Below are positions 15,121 to 25,439 of a DNA stretch of 64,000 bases, in pieces. Source of the DNA: Panulirus ornatus (Eukaryota; Arthropoda; Malacostraca; Decapoda; Palinuridae); the NCBI RefSeq assembly GCF_036320965.1, contig NC_092241.1:29863297-29927296 (forward strand), in the 5' to 3' direction. The position numbers and the translations under genes are program-made. Numbering within the stretch: the first letter of the stretch is position 1; each line of letters begins with the position of its first letter. The notes under the pieces were generated by a model. It ran no database searches. It worked only from the letters and a program-made list of their open reading frames with translations, and was not told the DNA's origin.

Positions 15121-16144
15121 CGATGGTTGCATAGTTTATACATGATGTAATCGCCTTGGTTAGAAGTATGGAACGGACTTACTTGGCCTCTAGCGAGTGT
15201 TAGGAAGTGAACCATTCTTGTTAAATACACGAGGAGGGAGAAAAATATCTATTTCGCAAGCTTTTAAGCAGAGTTTTATGACGTAAAAAGTCACTGCTTA
15301 GTGGAGACTGGGAGAGACCTCCCGCGGTCTTAGGCAACAAAATTTCATGACACTCGCAAAGATCGTATCTGGCCGCTGCCATGATTCAAGCGACCGAAAC
15401 AACATAATTCAGAGCAAATCTAGTAAGTAAACACAGTGATACTCATTTACATGATATCTAATCATCAGAACATGAACAGAGTGAAGCTGGTCATCTGGGC
15501 ACTAGAGGCTTATTATCATCCCAGAACTTATCTGTTTATACCTGACCTCAAAAGGGTTTTTGTTAAAGTTAAAGTTAAAGTGTACTCTTTCTATCGCACT
15601 GCTAATTCGAGCTTTGTTTTCACAGAGTAAATGAAGATAAGGTGTTCTGCAAATCTTCTTTTTTAAGTTTTTGGTGAAGTCTCCTGAAAATAAGTTGCAA
15701 ATCTTTCGATTAAGCTGCATTGAGACTAATCCTACCGCAATATACCTGCACTAGTCACATAGTAGAATAGAATGTAAACGAAGAAGTACGGATTCTACTG
15801 AAGGAAAGAAATAAGAAAAAAGAAAAAAATCCATCATTCTATGAATTTCTTTAAAAGAAACATATTCCTTTTTCCGTATTTACTCTTCTACATATCGTTA
15901 TTCAAAAAAGAATATCATAACATTGGAAAATGAGCAGTCACTGAGATACATTTTACATAGAAGTTCCTATTAAATGTCATTACCACCTCGAAAGTTCTTT
16001 AACTAGTTTCAAACTCAGTTTAAGTGCCCTGCTATGCTGTTAGGTGGATACCCTTGCCCAAAGAAATCGAATTTCTATATTTCATGCTTTAGTATATGCT
16101 GCGGGCAATATCTTTAAACATGTTGATATCTGTATGTGCATGTA

Positions 16145-16147
<3 letters not shown>
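15121..16147. other. Unassigned spacer
   Basis: Nothing recognised. A short direct repeat, GTTAAAGTTAAAGTT, lies near 15562. Confidence 0.4.

Positions 16148-16222
<75 letters not shown>
16148..16222. repeat. (TA)n microsatellite
   Basis: About 75 bp of TA abutting the 3' tail of a reverse-strand SINE. Confidence 0.98.
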
Positions 16223-16225
<3 letters not shown>

Positions 16226-16235
16226 TTTCTTTCAT

Positions 16236-16410
16236 AGTATTCGCCATTTACCGCGTTAGCGAGGTAGCGTTAAGAAGAAAGAACTTGGCCTTTGAGGGTA
16301 TGTCCTCACCTGGTCCCCTTCTCTGTTCCTTGTTTTGGAAAATTAGTCATCTTCTACGACACGCAGGGAATACGTGGGAAGTATTCTTTCTTCCCTATCC
16401 CCAGGGATAA
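16236..16410 (-). mobile_element. Non-autonomous LINE-derived SINE, near full length, reverse strand
   Basis: Read on the minus strand from 16410 it starts with TATCCCTGGGGATAGGG, then ACTTCCCACGTATTCC and GTGTCGTAGAAGATGACTA, as in the 5' end of the intact LINE. It then has GGAACAGAGAAGG and a short body. It ends with AACGCTACCTCGCTAACGCG, AATGGCGAA and a GAAAGAAAG tail before (TA)n. No ORF and no tRNA-type A/B boxes are visible. The head and tail resemble the two ends of the LINE with the coding part removed. Confidence 0.8.
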
Positions 16411-16414
16411 TATA

Positions 16415-16493
<79 letters not shown>
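16408..16493. repeat. (TA)n microsatellite
   Basis: TAATATAATATAA followed by pure TA, starting exactly at the head of the SINE at 16236-16410. Confidence 0.97.
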
Positions 16494-16495
<2 letters not shown>

Positions 16496-16641
16496 ATGAG
16501 AACTGCTATTGACGTTTGTGTGAATAAATTGTACATTTCCTTTTCCATAGCCAGAGGTTGAACCATTATGTGACATTCATTTTTTTTCATTCATTTCAAG
16601 CTAAAAGTTTGTTTTCTAAATTGTTTCTTACATTTTTCATA

Positions 16642-16684
16642 TGTATATATATGTATGTGTGTGTGTGTGTGTGTATGTGGCATA

Positions 16685-16715
<31 letters not shown>

Positions 16716-16735
16716 ATATATATATGTATATTGTC
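16642..16735. repeat. TA/GT compound microsatellite
   Basis: Alternating TATATG and GT runs immediately upstream of the full-length LINE. Confidence 0.95.
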
Positions 16736-16853
16736 CCTGGGGATGGGGGTGAAAGAGTACTTCCCACGTATTCCTCGCGTGTCGTAGAAGGCGACTAGAG
16801 GGGACGGGAGCGGGGGGCCGGAAATCCTCCCCTCCTTGTATTAACTTTCTAAA
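16736..16853 (+). promoter_or_regulatory. LINE 5' UTR, presumed internal promoter region
   Basis: This leader precedes the LINE ORF and is also the head of the related SINE copies. LINE 5' ends normally carry an internal promoter and its reuse in the short family fits that, but no promoter element is identifiable by eye. Confidence 0.4.
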
Positions 16854-19850
16854 ATGGGAAACAGAAGAAGGAGTCACGCGGGGAGTGATCATCCTCCTCG
16901 AAGGCTCAGAGTGGGGTGCCTAAATGTGTGTGGATGTAACCAAGATGTGAAAAAAGGAGAGATAGGTAGTATGTTTGAGGAAAGGAACCTGGATGTTTTG
17001 GCTCTGAGTGAAACGAAGCTCAAGGGTAAAGGGGAAGAGTGGTTTGGAAATGTCTGGGGAGTGAAGTCAGGGGTTAGTGAGAGGACAAGAGCAAGGGAAG
17101 GAGTAGCAATACTCCTGAAACAGGAGTTGTGGGAGTATGTGATAGAATGTAAGAAAGTAAATTCTCGATTAATATGGGTAAAATTGAAAGTTGATGGAGA
17201 GAGGTGGGTGATTATTGGTGCATATGCACCTGGGCATGAGAAGAAAGATCATGAGAGGCAAGTGTTTTGGGAGCAGCTAAATGAGTGTGTTAGCGGTTTT
17301 GATGCACGAGACCGGGTTATAGTGATGGGTGATTTGAATGCAAAGGTGAGTAATGTGGCAGTTGAGGGAATAATTGGTATGCATGGGGTGTTCAGTGTTG
17401 TAAATGGAAATGGTGAAGAGCTTGTAGATTTATGTGCTGAAAAAGGACTGATGATTGGGAATACCTGGTTTAAAAAGCGAGATATACATAAGTATACTTA
17501 TGTAAGTAGGAGAGATGGCCAGAGAGCGTTATTGGATTACGTGTTAATTGACAGGCGTGCGAAAGAGAGACTTTTGGATGTTAATGTGCTGAGAGGTGCA
17601 ACTGGAGGGATGTCTGATCATTATCTTGTGGAGGCTAAGGTGAAGATTAGTATGGGTTTTCAGAAAAGAGGAGTGAATGTTGGGGTGAAGAAGGTGGTGA
17701 GAGTAAGTGAGCTTGGGAAGGAGACCTGTGTGGGGAAGTACCAGGAGAGACTGTGTACAGAATGGAAAAAGGTGAGAACAATGGAAGTAAGGGGAGTGGG
17801 GGAGGAATGGGATGTATTTAGGGAATCAGTGATGGATTGCGCAAAAGATGCTTGTGGCATGAGAAGAGTGGGAGGTGGGCTGTTTAGAAAGGGTAGTGAG
17901 TGGTGGGATGAAGAAGTAAGAGTATTAGTGAAAGAGAAGAGAGAGGCATTTGGACGATTTTTGCAGGGAAAAAATGCAATTGAGTGGGAGAAGTATAAAA
18001 GAAAGAGACAGGAGGTCAAGAGAAAGGTGCAAGAGGTGAAAAAAAGGGCAAATGAGAGTTGGGGTGAGAGACTATCAGTAAATTTTAGGGAGAATAAAAA
18101 GATGTTCTGGAAGGAGGTAAATAGGGTGCGTAAGACAAGGGAGCAAATGGGAACTTCAGTGAAGGGCGTAAATGGGGAGGTGATAACAAGTAGCGGTGAT
18201 GTGAGAAGGAGATGGAATGAGTATTTTGAAGGTTTGTTGAATGTGTCTGATGACAGAGTGGCAGATATAGGGTGTTTTGGTCGAGGTGGTGTGCAAAGTG
18301 AGAGGGTTAGGGAAAATGATTTGGTAAACAGAGAAGAGGTAGTAAAAGCTTTGCGGAAGATGAAAGCCGGCAAGGCAGCAGGTTTGGATGGTATTGCAGT
18401 GGAATTTATTAAGAAAGGGGGTGACTGTATTGTTGACTGGTTGGTAAGGTTATTTAATGTATGTATGACTCATGGTGAGGTGCCTGAGGATTGGCGGAAT
18501 GCGTGCATAGTGCCATTGTACAAAGGCAAAGGGGATAAGAGTGAGTGCTCAAATTACAGAGGTATAAGTTTGTTGAGTATTCCTGGTAAATTATATGGGA
18601 GGGTATTGATTGAGAGGGTGAAGGCATGTACAGAGCATCAGATTGGGGAAGAGCAGTGCGGTTTCAGAAGTGGTAGAGGATGTGTGGATCAGGTGTTTGC
18701 TTTGAAGAATGTATGTGAGAAATACTTAGAAAAGCAAATGGATTTGTATGTAGCATTTATGGATCTGGAGAAGGCATATGATAGAGTTGATAGAGATGCT
18801 CTGTGGAAGGTATTAAGAATATATGGTGTGGGAGGCAAGTTGTTAGAAGCAGTGAAAAGTTTTTATCGAGGATGTAAGGCATGTGTACGTGTAGGAAGAG
18901 AGGAAAGTGATTGGTTCTCAGTGAATGTAGGTTTGCGGCAGGGGTGTGTGATGTCTCCATGGTTGTTTAATTTGTTTATGGATGGGGTTGTAAGGGAGGT
19001 AAATGCAAGAGTCCTGGAAAGAGGGGCAAGTATGAAGTCTGTTGGGGATGAGAGAGCTTGGGAAGTGAGTCAGTTGTTGTTCGCTGATGACACAGCGCTG
19101 GTGGCTGATTCATGTGAGAAACTGCAGAAGCTGGTGACTGAGTTTGGTAAAGTGTGTGGAAGAAGAAAGTTGAGAGTAAATGTGAATAAGAGCAAGGTTA
19201 TTAGGTACAGTAGGGGTGAGGGTCAAGTCAATTGGGAGGTGAGTTTGAATGGAGAAAAACTGGAGGAAGTGAAGTGTTTTAGATATCTGGGAGTGGATCT
19301 GGCAGCGGATGGAACCATGGAAGCGGAAGTGGATCATAGGGTGGGGGAGGGGGCGAAAATTTTGGGAGCCTTGAAAAATGTGTGGAAGTCGAGAACATTA
19401 TCTCGGAAAGCAAAAATGGGTATGTTTGAGGGAATAGTGGTTCCAACAATGTTGTATGGTTGCGAGGCGTGGGCTATGGATAGAGATGTGCGCAGGAGGA
19501 TGGATGTGCTGGAAATGAGATGTTTGAGGACAATGTGTGGTGTGAGGTGGTTTGATCGAGTAAGTAACGTAAGGGTAAGAGAGATGTGTGGAAATAAAAA
19601 GAGCGTGGTTGAGAGAGCAGAAGAGGGTGTTTTGAAATGGTTTGGGCACATGGAGAGAATGAGTGAGGAGAGATTGACCAAGAGGATATATGTGTCGGAG
19701 GTGGAGGGAACGAGGAGAAGAGGGAGACCAAATTGGAGGTGGAAAGATGGAGTGAAAAAGATTTTGTGTGATCGGGGCCTGAACATGCAGGAGGGTGAAA
19801 GGAGGGCAAGAAATAGAGTGAATTGGAGTCATGTGGTATACAGGGGTTGA
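16854..19850 (+). CDS. LINE polyprotein: APE endonuclease plus reverse transcriptase, 998 aa, intact
   Basis: This protein would nick target DNA and copy its own RNA onto the nick. The start is fixed by an in-frame TAA at 16842 just upstream of the ATG. The APE endonuclease domain (about residues 18-265) shows LNVCG with Asn24, SETKL with Glu53, YAP at 124-126, MGDLNAKV with Asp160 and Asn162, and SDH at 254-256. A basic linker (about 340-410) follows. The reverse transcriptase (about 490-790) shows GKAAGLDGI, NYRGISLLS, QCGFRSGRGC, AFMDLEKAYD with catalytic Asp637, LRQGCVMSPWLF and FADD with Asp745/746. The C-terminal part has LYGCEAW, WFGHMERM and RRRGRPNWRW. All key residues are present and there is no stop or frameshift, so the ORF may still be functional. 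It has no upstream gag-like ORF1. Codon use is G-rich and unlike the AT-rich surroundings, as expected of an inserted element. Confidence 0.93.
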   Translation: MGNRRRSHAGSDHPPRRLRVGCLNVCGCNQDVKKGEIGSMFEERNLDVLALSETKLKGKGEEWFGNVWGVKSGVSERTRAREGVAILLKQELWEYVIECKKVNSRLIWVKLKVDGERWVIIGAYAPGHEKKDHERQVFWEQLNECVSGFDARDRVIVMGDLNAKVSNVAVEGIIGMHGVFSVVNGNGEELVDLCAEKGLMIGNTWFKKRDIHKYTYVSRRDGQRALLDYVLIDRRAKERLLDVNVLRGATGGMSDHYLVEAKVKISMGFQKRGVNVGVKKVVRVSELGKETCVGKYQERLCTEWKKVRTMEVRGVGEEWDVFRESVMDCAKDACGMRRVGGGLFRKGSEWWDEEVRVLVKEKREAFGRFLQGKNAIEWEKYKRKRQEVKRKVQEVKKRANESWGERLSVNFRENKKMFWKEVNRVRKTREQMGTSVKGVNGEVITSSGDVRRRWNEYFEGLLNVSDDRVADIGCFGRGGVQSERVRENDLVNREEVVKALRKMKAGKAAGLDGIAVEFIKKGGDCIVDWLVRLFNVCMTHGEVPEDWRNACIVPLYKGKGDKSECSNYRGISLLSIPGKLYGRVLIERVKACTEHQIGEEQCGFRSGRGCVDQVFALKNVCEKYLEKQMDLYVAFMDLEKAYDRVDRDALWKVLRIYGVGGKLLEAVKSFYRGCKACVRVGREESDWFSVNVGLRQGCVMSPWLFNLFMDGVVREVNARVLERGASMKSVGDERAWEVSQLLFADDTALVADSCEKLQKLVTEFGKVCGRRKLRVNVNKSKVIRYSRGEGQVNWEVSLNGEKLEEVKCFRYLGVDLAADGTMEAEVDHRVGEGAKILGALKNVWKSRTLSRKAKMGMFEGIVVPTMLYGCEAWAMDRDVRRRMDVLEMRCLRTMCGVRWFDRVSNVRVREMCGNKKSVVERAEEGVLKWFGHMERMSEERLTKRIYVSEVEGTRRRGRPNWRWKDGVKKILCDRGLNMQEGERRARNRVNWSHVVYRG

Positions 19851-20032
19851 CGTGCTGTCAGTGGATTGAAGCAAGGCATGTGAAGCGTCTGGGGTAAACC
19901 ATGGAAAGCTGTAGGTATGTATATTTGCGTGTGTGGACGTGTGTATGTACATGTGTATGGGGGGGGGGGTTGGGCCATTTCTTTCGTCTGTTTCCTTGCG
20001 CTACCTCGCAAACGCGGGAGACAGCGACAAAG

Positions 20033-20035
<3 letters not shown>
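19851..20035 (+). promoter_or_regulatory. LINE 3' UTR with terminal hairpin
   Basis: The tail folds as CTGTTTCC (19988-19995) with GGAGACAG (20017-20024). Inside it TTGCG (19996-20000) pairs with CGCAA (20007-20011) around a CTACCT loop. The same tail occurs, with changes, at the ends of the other LINE and SINE copies in this window. That fits a recognition site for the element's own reverse transcriptase, which is inference. A poly(G) run lies near 19958-19970. Confidence 0.7.
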
Positions 20036-20079
<44 letters not shown>

Positions 20080-20080
20080 T
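20036..20080. repeat. Poly(A) then (TA)n
   Basis: The poly(A) run (20036-20062) is the LINE tail. The following TA repeat is short. Confidence 0.95.
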
Positions 20081-20175
20081 AAATATTTATATACCGGTGT
20101 AGACCCCGTTGCTCACCAATGTGAGACGAAGGGTATTCGAGTACATAGTATTCGAATAGTTATTTCCTATTAGCC

Positions 20176-20260
20176 AGGACCATAGCCTAGCGATAGCATT
20201 CCCGCCCGTGGCACAGGGGTCACGGGTTCGATCCAGGCTGTTGGAGGTTTAAAACCTCCG
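20176..20260 (+). mobile_element. tRNA-derived SINE-like head
   Basis: A box A-like TAGCCTAGCGA (20183-20193) and a perfect box B GGTTCGATCC (20225-20234) lie about 40 bp apart, the layout of a tRNA promoter. There is no convincing cloverleaf acceptor stem. GGAGGTTTAAAACCTCC follows as a perfect short hairpin (about 20244-20260). The downstream extent is unclear. I read it as a SINE rather than a working tRNA gene. Confidence 0.65.
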
Positions 20261-20864
20261 GGAGCGAACAGGTGAGACAACCAAATATAAAGTGATGTTG
20301 GTGGGTAGTCAGAAAGTATAAAGTAACTGGGTGGGTGCAAGTATCAACTGGACAGCACCAGTACAGGAGAATCGGGTGAGCTAGTCTTGCATCTTCTGAC
20401 CCAGTACACACCTCCCTGCTGCCCGATACCATTCACGCCAGTAATCAGCTCATCTTAAATTCAGCTGGACCGCTCGCGTTTCGTTATCTCGACTCCGCTG
20501 TGCTGCTCAACCCTTGTTTTCTTCGTTTTTCTGTTCCAGCGTTGTGATAAGCGAGCTCGCATAATGTTAGATTAGAGCGGATTTGTGTTGCGGGTTCACG
20601 CAAGGACCGTTGTGTTGGTCCGCTCTGCAACCTCGGTCTTAGGTTTTCAGTAATATTTTCCATACCCTCTTCAATTGCATTTCACCGTTGCGTGATTCTT
20701 TTTTTTTTCATTAATTGTATCATAATGTCATATAACGCGTTGGTATTTCATGCTTTAGGTTCGGTGTTTTTGTTACTCTTATCTCCCACTATCTGCAACC
20801 CTGTCTTCCAATACCCTCATTCCCGTCTCCCACGTCTTCCAGGCATATTTTCTACCACAGCCAA
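20261..20864. other. Unassigned spacer
   Basis: No coding frame supported. The lower-AT sequence to 20450 may still be SINE body. Confidence 0.35.
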
Positions 20865-21010
20865 CCTCGTCATCCACAACCCCTAGCCTCGTCTTCCACA
20901 ATCCCTAGCCTCGTCTTCCACAACCCCTAGCCTCGTCTTCCACAACGCCTAGCTTCGTCTCATACCACAACCAACCTCGTTTTGCACAACCTCTAGCCTC
21001 GTCTCACACC
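20865..21010. repeat. 22-bp minisatellite, C-rich
   Basis: Tandem copies of a CCTAGCCTCGTCTTCCACAA-type unit, four good copies then decaying copies with ACCACAACC insertions. Related words (CCACCACCGCTAACCTCGT) continue past a poly(C) tract to about 21120. Confidence 0.85.
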
Positions 21011-21740
21011 ACCTTAAACAGCCATATTCCCCCCCCCCCCCCCTCCCCGCACCGGCCACGTCTCCCACCACCGCTAACCTCGTATTCCACAAAACCCAGC
21101 TACGTCACTCACCATCCCTAAGTCCTTTGTTCCACCAATTCTGATGAGCCGCGTTTCTCACCACCTCAACTTCGCCTCCCATTACTTCAGAAAACCGTTT
21201 TCTACCTCTCCACCTCAGTTTCGGTGACCAACTATAATGTAGATTACACTAATTGTTCTTCTGGGAAAGAAATTTGCTACAATGCCTTATCAAAAACTTA
21301 ATAAAGAGGTCATAGCATTAACTTTCAGGTTTAGATTTATAGAAATCTTTAGAATTTATAGAAAATGATACTGAATCCTTCGACTAGTGTCAAATAAGCA
21401 TTACCATTGTCATCTAAAATCTTAATGTTAGAATAAATTCATGAAATTCATTTTTTCGATTTTACTTCACTTTCCTATCCAAGGATTCATTCATGTAAGA
21501 CTCCCACAGCGCGCAGGAAGCTGGCCACGTACACTGGCCGGCACCACAGATCATGAGGTGTAGTGATGGTGTGTATGTCTTTGTGGGGTATTTTTCAGTG
21601 TCTTCGGGGTGAAAATTGCAATCTTGGACATGTGGAATCTTGTGATAAGTTAAATCGGTGGTTGTAATGATGGAGAAGAGGCATGTGCTAAGAATGGAGT
21701 GGAGAAAGCGTAAAAGCGCAAACATACTTCATTTAAAGCA
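21011..21740. other. C-rich then AT-rich spacer, nothing recognised
   Basis: It contains poly(C) at 21029-21043 and further degenerate minisatellite words to about 21220. Beyond that I see no feature. Confidence 0.4.
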
Positions 21741-22530
21741 AGACTTTCACCACCTCTCCTTTTTTTTTATCAAACTAATTACCGTGACTATCTTACTTCG
21801 CATGCTTCCTCGAACAACATACCCTACATCTGCCACCCTGCCACCAGTTGCATCAACAACCCTTCAAAATAATCACATCCAACAGCCCTCCAAAATACTC
21901 ACTCCATCTTCTTTTCAACTAGTCAATGCCTGTTATCACCTCCCCATTTGCTTCTTCACCAATGTTACTATTTGTGTGTCTTGCTTTTCTAGCACTTTTA
22001 ACTTCTTCCCAAAGCAGAATCTTATTCTCCCTGAGGTTTATTAATACACTGACCCTATCTCTCATTGTCCACTTTTGAGTCCTCCTGTCACCCTCTCTTG
22101 TACATTTCCCAATCATCCAGCTCTCCTTCCCTGCAACTTAAATTCGTCAACCAGCCACTCATTATCCTAGTTCCTATGCCCACCTCCCACCTTCTTCATG
22201 CTTTACGCCTCTTTCACGCACGTTAGCACTGCTTCCCTAAATTCCTCCCAATCCTTATCTCTCCCCTCGCTTCAGTTACTCTCTCTTCTTCTGCTATTAT
22301 ACACTCATTCCCTCCATGTATCTTTTGACACACGCCTCTTCTCCAAGCTCATTCACTTTCACCACTCTCTTGTAACCCATAAAGTTTCTTCTTTTCCAAA
22401 AACCTTTGTAATCCTTACCCCTCATCTTCACCGAGTGTCCCTCTTGGACGCCTATAACTAGTCCATAATACAATGATGACCGCTCACCATCTCTCCTACT
22501 CATCCGCTTATACTTACGTATGTCCCTTCT
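21741..22530 (-). mobile_element. Decayed LINE copy, internal fragment, reverse strand
   Basis: On the minus strand, YVSRRDGERSSL near 22500 (compare YVSRRDGQRALL) is followed by a jump to RVVKVNELGEEACV (compare KVVRVSELGKETCV). Then come LRENKILLWEEV, NGEVITG, RRWSEYFGGLLDV and GRVADVGYVVRG. It therefore spans the end of the endonuclease to just before the RT core, with an internal deletion and frameshifts. Neither the RT catalytic core nor the 3' tail is present. Confidence 0.8.
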
Positions 22531-23084
22531 TTTTAAACTAGATATTCTTACTCACCAGTCCTTTGTTTGAACACTTTTCCTCAAGCTGTTCAGCATTCTC
22601 AATCACATCAGTGGCTAGATATTCTTATTCACCAGTCCTTTCTTAGGACACTTTCCCTCAAGCAGTTCAGCATTCTTAGTAACGTCAGTTGGTACCTCAG
22701 GTCTCTCAATTATACCATATAATACCTATAAATGCCACATTACCTATTCTCTGGGGGAGATGAGATTCGGTGAGGCTCTTCAGATCTCTTAGGGACAAAC
22801 TTTAGTAGCAAAAGAATAATAAAAAAAAGAGTGGAATCTATTTTGAAATAAGAAACACTTAGAACTGAGTCAGTTCGGTGCATTATGGTAACACATGATC
22901 CGACTTTGTTCCAGGACACATGTTTCTTCATCTTGAACATAAGCTTGAAATTTTTCGCCGATTCCAATGGATGCCAAAAGAGACAATCTTCCGCCGGCGC
23001 TAGCAGACGAGAACCTAGGGGACAATATGTGGTTTAAGGCAATCTGATCGTGGAAGGAAGTGCAACGTCGAGGAGAAGTGTAGT
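22531..23084. other. Unassigned spacer
   Basis: A direct repeat of about 80 bp is visible: 22541-22607 and 22616-22680 both read ATTCTTA(C/T)TCACCAGTCCTTT, then CTCAAGC(T/A)GTTCAGCATTCT. No gene recognised. Confidence 0.5.
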
Positions 23085-23495
23085 CGTTAAGGCAATCTCA
23101 ATCAGAGGGCTGATGAAGGTGCACTAAAACGGTTCGTACATCCGGAGAGGATGAGCGGAGATGAACTGGTAGACGACCCCCACGTCAGAGGAGGAAAGAG
23201 CATGGTGGAGCGAGGGACCAAAATGGAGCTGGATGCGAGGAATAAAGGCTCTGGGCTAAAGGGTATGAACATTTATAAAGGCAAGAAGCGTGCATTGGAT
23301 CGAATGAACTAGATCAAAGTGGTTTCAATGGACTGAAGTATGATATACGAAGTCTGTAGGACTTAGCTGTATGGTCTTAGCGCTATGTGCATGACCACGA
23401 GAGAGGATATGCGCAAAAGTGGCCATTCTTTCGTTTGCTTCCTGACACAACTTCACTAAAGCGAAATGGGGAAGAAAGTGCAATATATATATATA
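23085..23495 (+). mobile_element. Decayed LINE 3' end, plus strand
   Basis: The frame reads GALKRFV then PERMSGDEL, and then MNIYKGKKRALDRMN, matching the LINE C-terminus (GVLKWFGHMERMSEERL and LNMQEGERRARNRVN). It is followed by a 3' UTR-like AATGGACTGAAGTATGATATAC and a degraded tail, TGGCCATTCTTTCGTTTGCTTCC, before a short TA run. It has diverged far more than the copies at 19194 and 58104. Confidence 0.65.
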
Positions 23496-24419
23496 TGCTT
23501 CCATTATCATCATTGCATTTCATTGTATGTACTCCAATATTAGGTTCCTATATAGCACTCATACAAGTATCTGTATGAAAATAGAAGAAAAAAAGGATAG
23601 AACTTAACTATCAGTAAAATCATATATCTACGATTGCTATTATATTCCACGAGACAAAAAGAAAATAAGACGAATCTTTCACATTCGTATGACCCCAGCC
23701 AGAAACTAACGAATGTGTCTCAACTTCTCAGAATGTCAGAATGATGACTTGCTGATATCAGCGTCTGTTGATCCAGTGCCTGGAAACTTAAGACAGCTCA
23801 CGAAGACATCCGTGATAAATGGTACCGTGTTGTCTCACGATAAGACTTGGTTTGGTCTGCTAATTGTAAAACTCTCCACAGTGATATGTAATTTCGGCAC
23901 ATCAGGTTTTTTTCCCCCACATCTCTCCAGGTCGACATCTTTCACCTCACTTCATCAGTGCTTGTGGTCCACCTGTGGAAGCATATCAAAGGTCGTATTT
24001 CACGCTCAGTGTCTTGGGTTTCTCCTCGCCAACTAGTGATCATTATCTCCTGTATTCATAAGGCCGAGGCGAGGAATCCTACACCGAGAGCCGAGTATAA
24101 CTACAGAGTTCCTCACCAATTCTTAGAGAAAGAAAAGCACGTGAACATATTGCATACCGGCCTCATTGAGGTATCTCGACTTTATCAAGCTGGTTTTATG
24201 CTTCAGTTTAAGAAGCCTTAGGTTTGTTCTCGTTTCTTATATGACCCATTATAATGCACTCTTGGCATTTTGTGACACACTAGATAGCATTTAAACAGAG
24301 CAACATTTCCAGGACTGTGGCAAGCTAGCTGGTCTAGCTAGGGTTCCTGTACCATGGGTTTCCAGGAAGGTGGGGTACCCGAGGGCAAAAAGTGTGAGTT
24401 GATCAAAGCTTCCGGTGAT
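23496..24419. other. Unassigned spacer
   Basis: A 107-codon frame (23713-24036) and an 87-codon frame (23958-24221) overlap. I recognise neither. Confidence 0.4.
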
Positions 24420-24710
24420 GTGAGAGCCTAGAGCTGGAAAAGCTATTATTGTTTGTCCATATTTCAGAACGTCAAGAGCGAAGATGGATGCATCTAGTAA
24501 AATTATCATTGGTTATGTGATATACAAAAGCGTTGATTTTATTCGTTTCACATTCAGTCGACGAAGGTTAGTGTACCAGATGTAACAATACTGAAGCTTG
24601 TGGCTGACAACAGTGTCATATATTTGGAGAAAGGATGATGTAGATGTTACATTTAAAAAGAAGAAAAAAGAATTGAGTGACTTGCGGTTATTTTTCAACA
24701 CCTTCCCCAG
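24420..24710 (-). pseudogene. Possible non-LTR reverse transcriptase C-terminal remnant
   Basis: On the minus strand, IYDTVVSHKLQYCYIWY and then LLDASIFALDVL resemble the region after the RT core of Jockey-like elements (a KLEYC..W box, then a TP..LH box). The similarity is short, contains a stop and could be chance. Confidence 0.3.
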
Positions 24711-25160
24711 TTACATACAACTCGTTGGTGTTGTGGTTATAGTGTCTTCCACTGTGGAAACCCCATTGAACCTGTTATTCAGTTCTTGGCATATATTTAC
24801 ATTATCCTATACATTTCTTTCTACTTAGTTCTTCAGCTTTATCATCTGTTCTTTGCCTGAACGAAATTACCTACATGTGAGGTACGGGGAGGGAGTTCAT
24901 AATTTATGGGTCCCCTTCCGTACTTTTTCTATTGTCATACAAATTTTTAAGTATATGTCAGCAGTACTTCATGTCCCTTCAGTTCACACAATTCATTCAA
25001 CGCTATTACCCTATAAAGTAATTCTCTACATCATTTTTAACAAGATTCTTTCTTGATTTTACGTTGTCTTCTGGTTGGGCTATCCCTACATTTTTCGAAG
25101 ATCTGTTTACTATTCAGGTAATAAATCTAGTTTAAAAGTTTAAAGCTGTGCTCAATAGTG
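24711..25160. other. Unassigned spacer
   Basis: Nothing recognised. Confidence 0.4.

Positions 25161-25248
<88 letters not shown>
25161..25248. repeat. (GA)n microsatellite
   Basis: About 86 bp of pure GA. Confidence 0.98.
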
Positions 25249-25251
<3 letters not shown>

Positions 25252-25439
25252 TATTTGCCAAAAGTGCAAGTTTTTTTTTAACGAAAGAAGAATATCACCG
25301 GTCATCTTGCTACAAACTGTTACTTTCAAAGGATTTCGATAACACAGTATGCAAGAAGCTGCCATGTAAACCAAGATCACTTGTACGAGAGACGATCTAT
25401 GATTATAAATTAGCGTCTGGCTCACTTGACAGATTGGTG

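Larger units (their letters stand above)
16736..20063 (+). mobile_element. Full-length non-LTR retrotransposon (LINE, RTE-like)
   Basis: The element has a 5' UTR of about 118 bp, one ORF (16854-19850), a 3' UTR of about 185 bp containing a poly(G) run and a hairpin tail, then poly(A) at 20036-20062 and TA repeat. The 5' boundary is placed at ATTGTCCCTGGGG because the same start begins SINE heads at 10624, 16410 (minus) and 28267. I see no clear target-site duplication because both flanks are simple repeat. One ORF with an APE-type endonuclease and a C-terminus ending in a GHMERM / RRRGRPNWRW type region is typical of the RTE group. The clade assignment is inference. Confidence 0.9.

Noticed and set aside
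16854..19952. Long minus-strand frames inside the LINE (for example 237, 184 and 150 codons)
   Set aside because: Shadows of the LINE ORF; Ser/Pro/His-rich because the sense strand is G-rich.
20176..20250. Functional tRNA gene
   Set aside because: Boxes A and B are present but there is no acceptor stem or anticodon arm that I can fold; better explained as a SINE.
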